From contig NZ_KL647056.1 in assembly GCF_000725545.1 (NCBI RefSeq), positions 62,001 to 126,000 on the forward strand: 64,000 nt of DNA. Direction: 5' to 3'. A program made the translations under genes and the position numbers. This document shows, piece by piece, positions 61,922-64,000 of this stretch. The DNA is from Streptomyces exfoliatus. Its GTDB lineage: Bacteria; Actinomycetota; Actinomycetes; Streptomycetales; Streptomycetaceae. Below the pieces are notes generated by a model. The model searched no databases and was not told the origin of the DNA. It saw nothing but the letters and a program-made list of their open reading frames with translations. Position 1 is the first letter of the stretch; the number at the start of each line of letters is the position of its first letter.

Positions 61922-63148
61922 ATGCGCACATCCATGCTGCGGCGCCTGGCCACGGTGGCCACGGCGCTGGGGCTCACCTCGGCAGGCTTTCTCGGCGCGG
62001 GCGCGGCGCCCGCGCAGGCCGCCATCAGCGACTGCCCGTCGGGATATTTCTGCGCCTGGAAGACCGACAACGGCACCGGCACGATGTACAAGACGAACGT
62101 GAACACGGCGACGCTCGGCGCCTGGGACAACACGTTCCGCTCGGTCGTGAACCGCACGAACAAGTTCGTCTGCCTGCACGAGGACGCCAACTACGGCGAC
62201 TCGAGAGCCGTCTACTCCTCGCCGCCGGACCCTGCGGGCACCGAGTGGGGTGGTCCGGGGACCAACTCGGTCAGCTCGCTGAAGTTCGTTCCCACCGAGC
62301 GCGAGTGCGTCCTGCCCGCGTACCCGGAGTGGTTCTCCTACACCGCGCCCAAGGCCGCAGGCTTCGGCGACATGAACGCCGACCGGAAGTCGGACGTCAT
62401 CGTGCGGGACAGGGCCGGCCGCCTCTGGTTCCTGCCCGGTGACAACACGGGCCGGATGGTCGGCAGCGGCGGCTGGAACGCCATGAACACCCTCACCCGG
62501 CACGGTGACTTCAGCCGTGACGGTCGCGAGGACGTGATCGCCCGCGAGGCGTCCACCGGACAGCTCTGGCTCTACCCCGGCACCGGGACCGGCGCCCTCG
62601 GCAGCCGCAAGCTGATCGGCTCCGGCGGCTGGAACGCCATGACCAAGATCACCGCGTTCGGCGATCTGACCGGCGACGCCCGGGCGGACCTCCTCGCGGT
62701 CGAGAAGTCCACCGGCAAGCTCTGGCTCTACCCGGGCACGTCGACGGGCACCCTTGGCGCGCGCAAGCTCGTCGGCAGCGGCGGCTGGAACGCGATGAAC
62801 ACCCTGGTCGCGCCCGGTGACATGAACGGCGACGGCCGGGCCGACCTGATCGCCCGCGAGGCCTCCACGGGCAAGCTCTGGTTCTACCCGGCCACCAGCA
62901 CCGGCGCCCTCGGCTCGCGCGTGCTGATCGGTTCCGGCGGCTGGAACGTCATGGAATCGATCCTCGGGGTCGGCGACTACAGCGCCGACGGCCACAACGA
63001 CCTCGTCGGCATCACCACCAGCGGCTACAGCGGCGAGGGCTGCATGGGCGTGGGCTGCCTGGTCCTCTACGGCGGCAAGGGCACCGGCGGGCTGAACGCG
63101 GGCCTCCCCGAGGACGCCAACTGGATGTGGCTGAACGGCGCCTTCTGA
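61922..63148 (+). CDS. Secreted protein with I36-inhibitor-like and FG-GAP repeat domains
   Basis: 408 residues. Signal peptide about 1-33 (cleavage after AQA). Residues ~35-135: Cys-containing peptidase-inhibitor-I36/gamma-crystallin-like domain (CPSGYFCAWKTDNGTGTMY, CLHEDANYGDSRAVY). Then four to five FG-GAP/VCBS units of about 50 residues (GSGGWNAMNTLTRHGDFSRDGREDVIAREASTGQLWLYPG). Likely extracellular, binding Ca2+ in the propeller. Preceded by GGAGG and followed by a terminator. Confidence 0.88.
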   Translation: MRTSMLRRLATVATALGLTSAGFLGAGAAPAQAAISDCPSGYFCAWKTDNGTGTMYKTNVNTATLGAWDNTFRSVVNRTNKFVCLHEDANYGDSRAVYSSPPDPAGTEWGGPGTNSVSSLKFVPTERECVLPAYPEWFSYTAPKAAGFGDMNADRKSDVIVRDRAGRLWFLPGDNTGRMVGSGGWNAMNTLTRHGDFSRDGREDVIAREASTGQLWLYPGTGTGALGSRKLIGSGGWNAMTKITAFGDLTGDARADLLAVEKSTGKLWLYPGTSTGTLGARKLVGSGGWNAMNTLVAPGDMNGDGRADLIAREASTGKLWFYPATSTGALGSRVLIGSGGWNVMESILGVGDYSADGHNDLVGITTSGYSGEGCMGVGCLVLYGGKGTGGLNAGLPEDANWMWLNGAF

Positions 63149-63173
63149 TCCGACAGCCGTACGCGAGTGACGT

Positions 63174-63205
63174 GAGGGCCTCCACCCCGACGGGTGGGGG
63201 CCCTC
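63174..63205. terminator. Hairpin terminator
   Basis: GAGGGCCTCCACCC / GGGTGGGGGCCCTC, a 14-base stem with one mismatch and a 4-base loop, 25 bases after the FG-GAP gene stop. Confidence 0.8.
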
Positions 63206-63333
63206 GCGGCATCCCACCCCCGTCCCAGCGGCGAGGGCATCCGCCCAGCTCAGAAACCCGGAACCGTCCCGCCGTCCCACCGGGACGTGGTTCGTTGCGA
63301 CGGCCCGGGACGCCCGCCCTTCGTCACGCGGGC

Positions 63334-63670
63334 GTGCACTTCGATGTCGTACGGATCGGGGGCTTCCTGGGTGAGGACGTGGCGTACCGCCTCATGGCGT
63401 TCACGGACTTCCAGGCGGGCCCGATCGTCAGGGAGGCCACGGGGGGAGCGGAACTACTAATTCCTGGTCCCGCCGCAGACCGTCGGCGACTACGCGTGGC
63501 CGGCTCCGGCGCGGGCGCTGAGCCGGAACGGTCGGAGCGAAGCGTTCGTGGGGATTCCGGCGCTGTACGGGGTGACCTGGCCGTTGGACTGGAGGTCGCG
63601 GCCGACAATCGAAGATCCGTTCGTGGAACCGGAGTTGTTGCGTCGCACGGTGAAGTGTGCGCTACGGTAA
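63334..63670 (+). pseudogene. Doubly broken remnant (primase/polymerase-like C-terminus)
   Basis: Frame 1 reads VHFDVVRIGGFLGEDVAYRLMAFTDF..., then shifts after a GGGGGG run (63441-63446) to a frame reading ERNY-stop-FLVPPQTVGDYAWP...FVGIPALYGVTWPLDWR and ending at TAA 63668. Removing one G and changing TAA (63458-63460) to TAC would restore a continuous protein (ERNYYFLVPPQT). The N-terminus is missing. The preserved part resembles the C-terminus of Streptomyces bifunctional primase/polymerase-like proteins, but I cannot confirm this. Confidence 0.5.
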
Positions 63671-63765
63671 GCGCGTTATCACGCTCCGTAAATGGAGCGG
63701 TCCCCGGGGGTGCGCCAACACCATCCGAGGACCTTCACTGCCAGTGGAAGCAAGGTCCACCAGAA

Positions 63766-64000
63766 ATGCTTCGGCATGCTATCGCGCGGGTTCGTAGCTA
63801 CACCCAGGTATCGAACAGTGTCGTGCGCCACCCGCGTCTGAACAGCGACGCGAAGATCCTCCTCATCTACGTCCAGGGCCTCCCCGACATCGCGTGCGAC
63901 AAAGCGCTCGGGGAGCACGCCAACGACCTGGGCATGAAGCCCCGGGCGTACAGCCGGGCGAAGGAGGCGTTGGCGGCCTGCGGGTTCCTTCACGAGTGGA
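63766..64000 (+). CDS. Helix-turn-helix protein (N-terminal part; runs off the window)
   Basis: 78 codons visible, beginning MLRHAIARVRSYTQVSNSVVRHPRLNSDAKILLIYVQGLPD, with a winged-helix region CDKALGEHANDLGMKPRAYSRAKEALAACGFLHEW. This N-terminus is a recurring Streptomyces HTH family of unknown role. Slightly lower GC than neighbours. ATG 63766 chosen; no strong ribosome site. Confidence 0.7.
   Translation, partial: MLRHAIARVRSYTQVSNSVVRHPRLNSDAKILLIYVQGLPDIACDKALGEHANDLGMKPRAYSRAKEALAACGFLHEW

Noticed and set aside
63650..63760. tRNA or attachment site beside the decayed gene
   Set aside because: Small hairpins such as CGCTCC/GGAGCG occur, but no cloverleaf, CCA context or repeated att core is visible.
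63679..63993. Minus-strand 104-codon ORF at the right end
   Set aside because: The + strand frame from 63766 has a recognisable HTH-family N-terminus and better codon pattern.

Overview
The window is high-GC (roughly 70% or more) actinobacterial DNA. Gene content and style point to Streptomyces: GTG/TTG starts, 4-base GTGA/ATGA overlaps, the futalosine menaquinone genes mqnB/mqnD, DUF3027, DUF2530 and DUF2771 proteins, a DmdR1-type iron regulator next to a SIS-domain gene, and FG-GAP secreted proteins. It reads as chromosomal core/near-core sequence. I saw no tRNA, rRNA, intact insertion sequence, prophage or CRISPR array. The right end (from about 63.2 kb) looks more accessory, with a doubly broken gene remnant and the start of a helix-turn-helix gene.

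Layout. 1-5 kb: a helicase-associated protein cut by the left edge, a membrane protein, and a three-gene FecCDE-type iron-siderophore importer without its binding protein, divergent from a HAD phosphatase. 5.5-11.4 kb: small membrane protein, cold-shock protein, mqnD-mqnB-DUF2771 operon, MFS protein and DUF3027 protein. 11.6-21 kb: giant sacsin-like ATPase, SRPBCC protein, degenerate HIT-like protein, CtpE-type P-type ATPase, DUF2530 protein, guanine/hypoxanthine-type permease and a ribbon-helix-helix protein. 21-29.6 kb: MarR-MFS pair, a decayed FG-GAP gene, thpR, a 29-residue membrane peptide, aldo/keto reductase, a MarR/AhpD-like divergent pair, SGNH and alpha/beta hydrolases, a secreted propeller-like protein and a cupin. 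29.6-41.3 kb: serC, a large FAD/Fe-S dehydrogenase, a DUF4157 (eCIS-core) protein with an unrecognised C-terminal region, LysR/EamA, a VOC protein, an ArsR/quinone reductase pair followed by a 17-residue ORF and terminator, and a DUF1272 protein.

41.4-52.6 kb is the most coherent pathway: two tightly packed operons encoding a TIGR03084 protein, an AtuA-like DUF1446 protein, both subunits of a biotin-dependent acyl-CoA carboxylase, an acyl-CoA dehydrogenase, an acyl-CoA ligase, an enoyl-CoA hydratase and a TetR regulator. Both operons begin with nearly the same palindromic 21-base site, so the TetR protein probably controls both. The set resembles Atu/Liu-type catabolism of beta-methyl-branched (isoprenoid or leucine-derived) acyl-CoAs.

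52.6-64 kb: secreted zinc metalloprotease; a Cys-containing leader peptide before an isopenicillin-N-synthase-family oxygenase; citrate synthase; pdxH; a PAS protein; a SIS protein with a DasR-like site; DmdR1 with a full-length antisense ORF resembling the described Adm; an alpha/beta hydrolase; a secreted I36-like/FG-GAP protein; and the remnant and HTH gene.

Recurring oddities are start-codon duplications that create mini-ORFs bridging coupled genes (mqnB/mqnD; DUF1446/carboxylase beta), and several convergent gene pairs whose 3' ends overlap.
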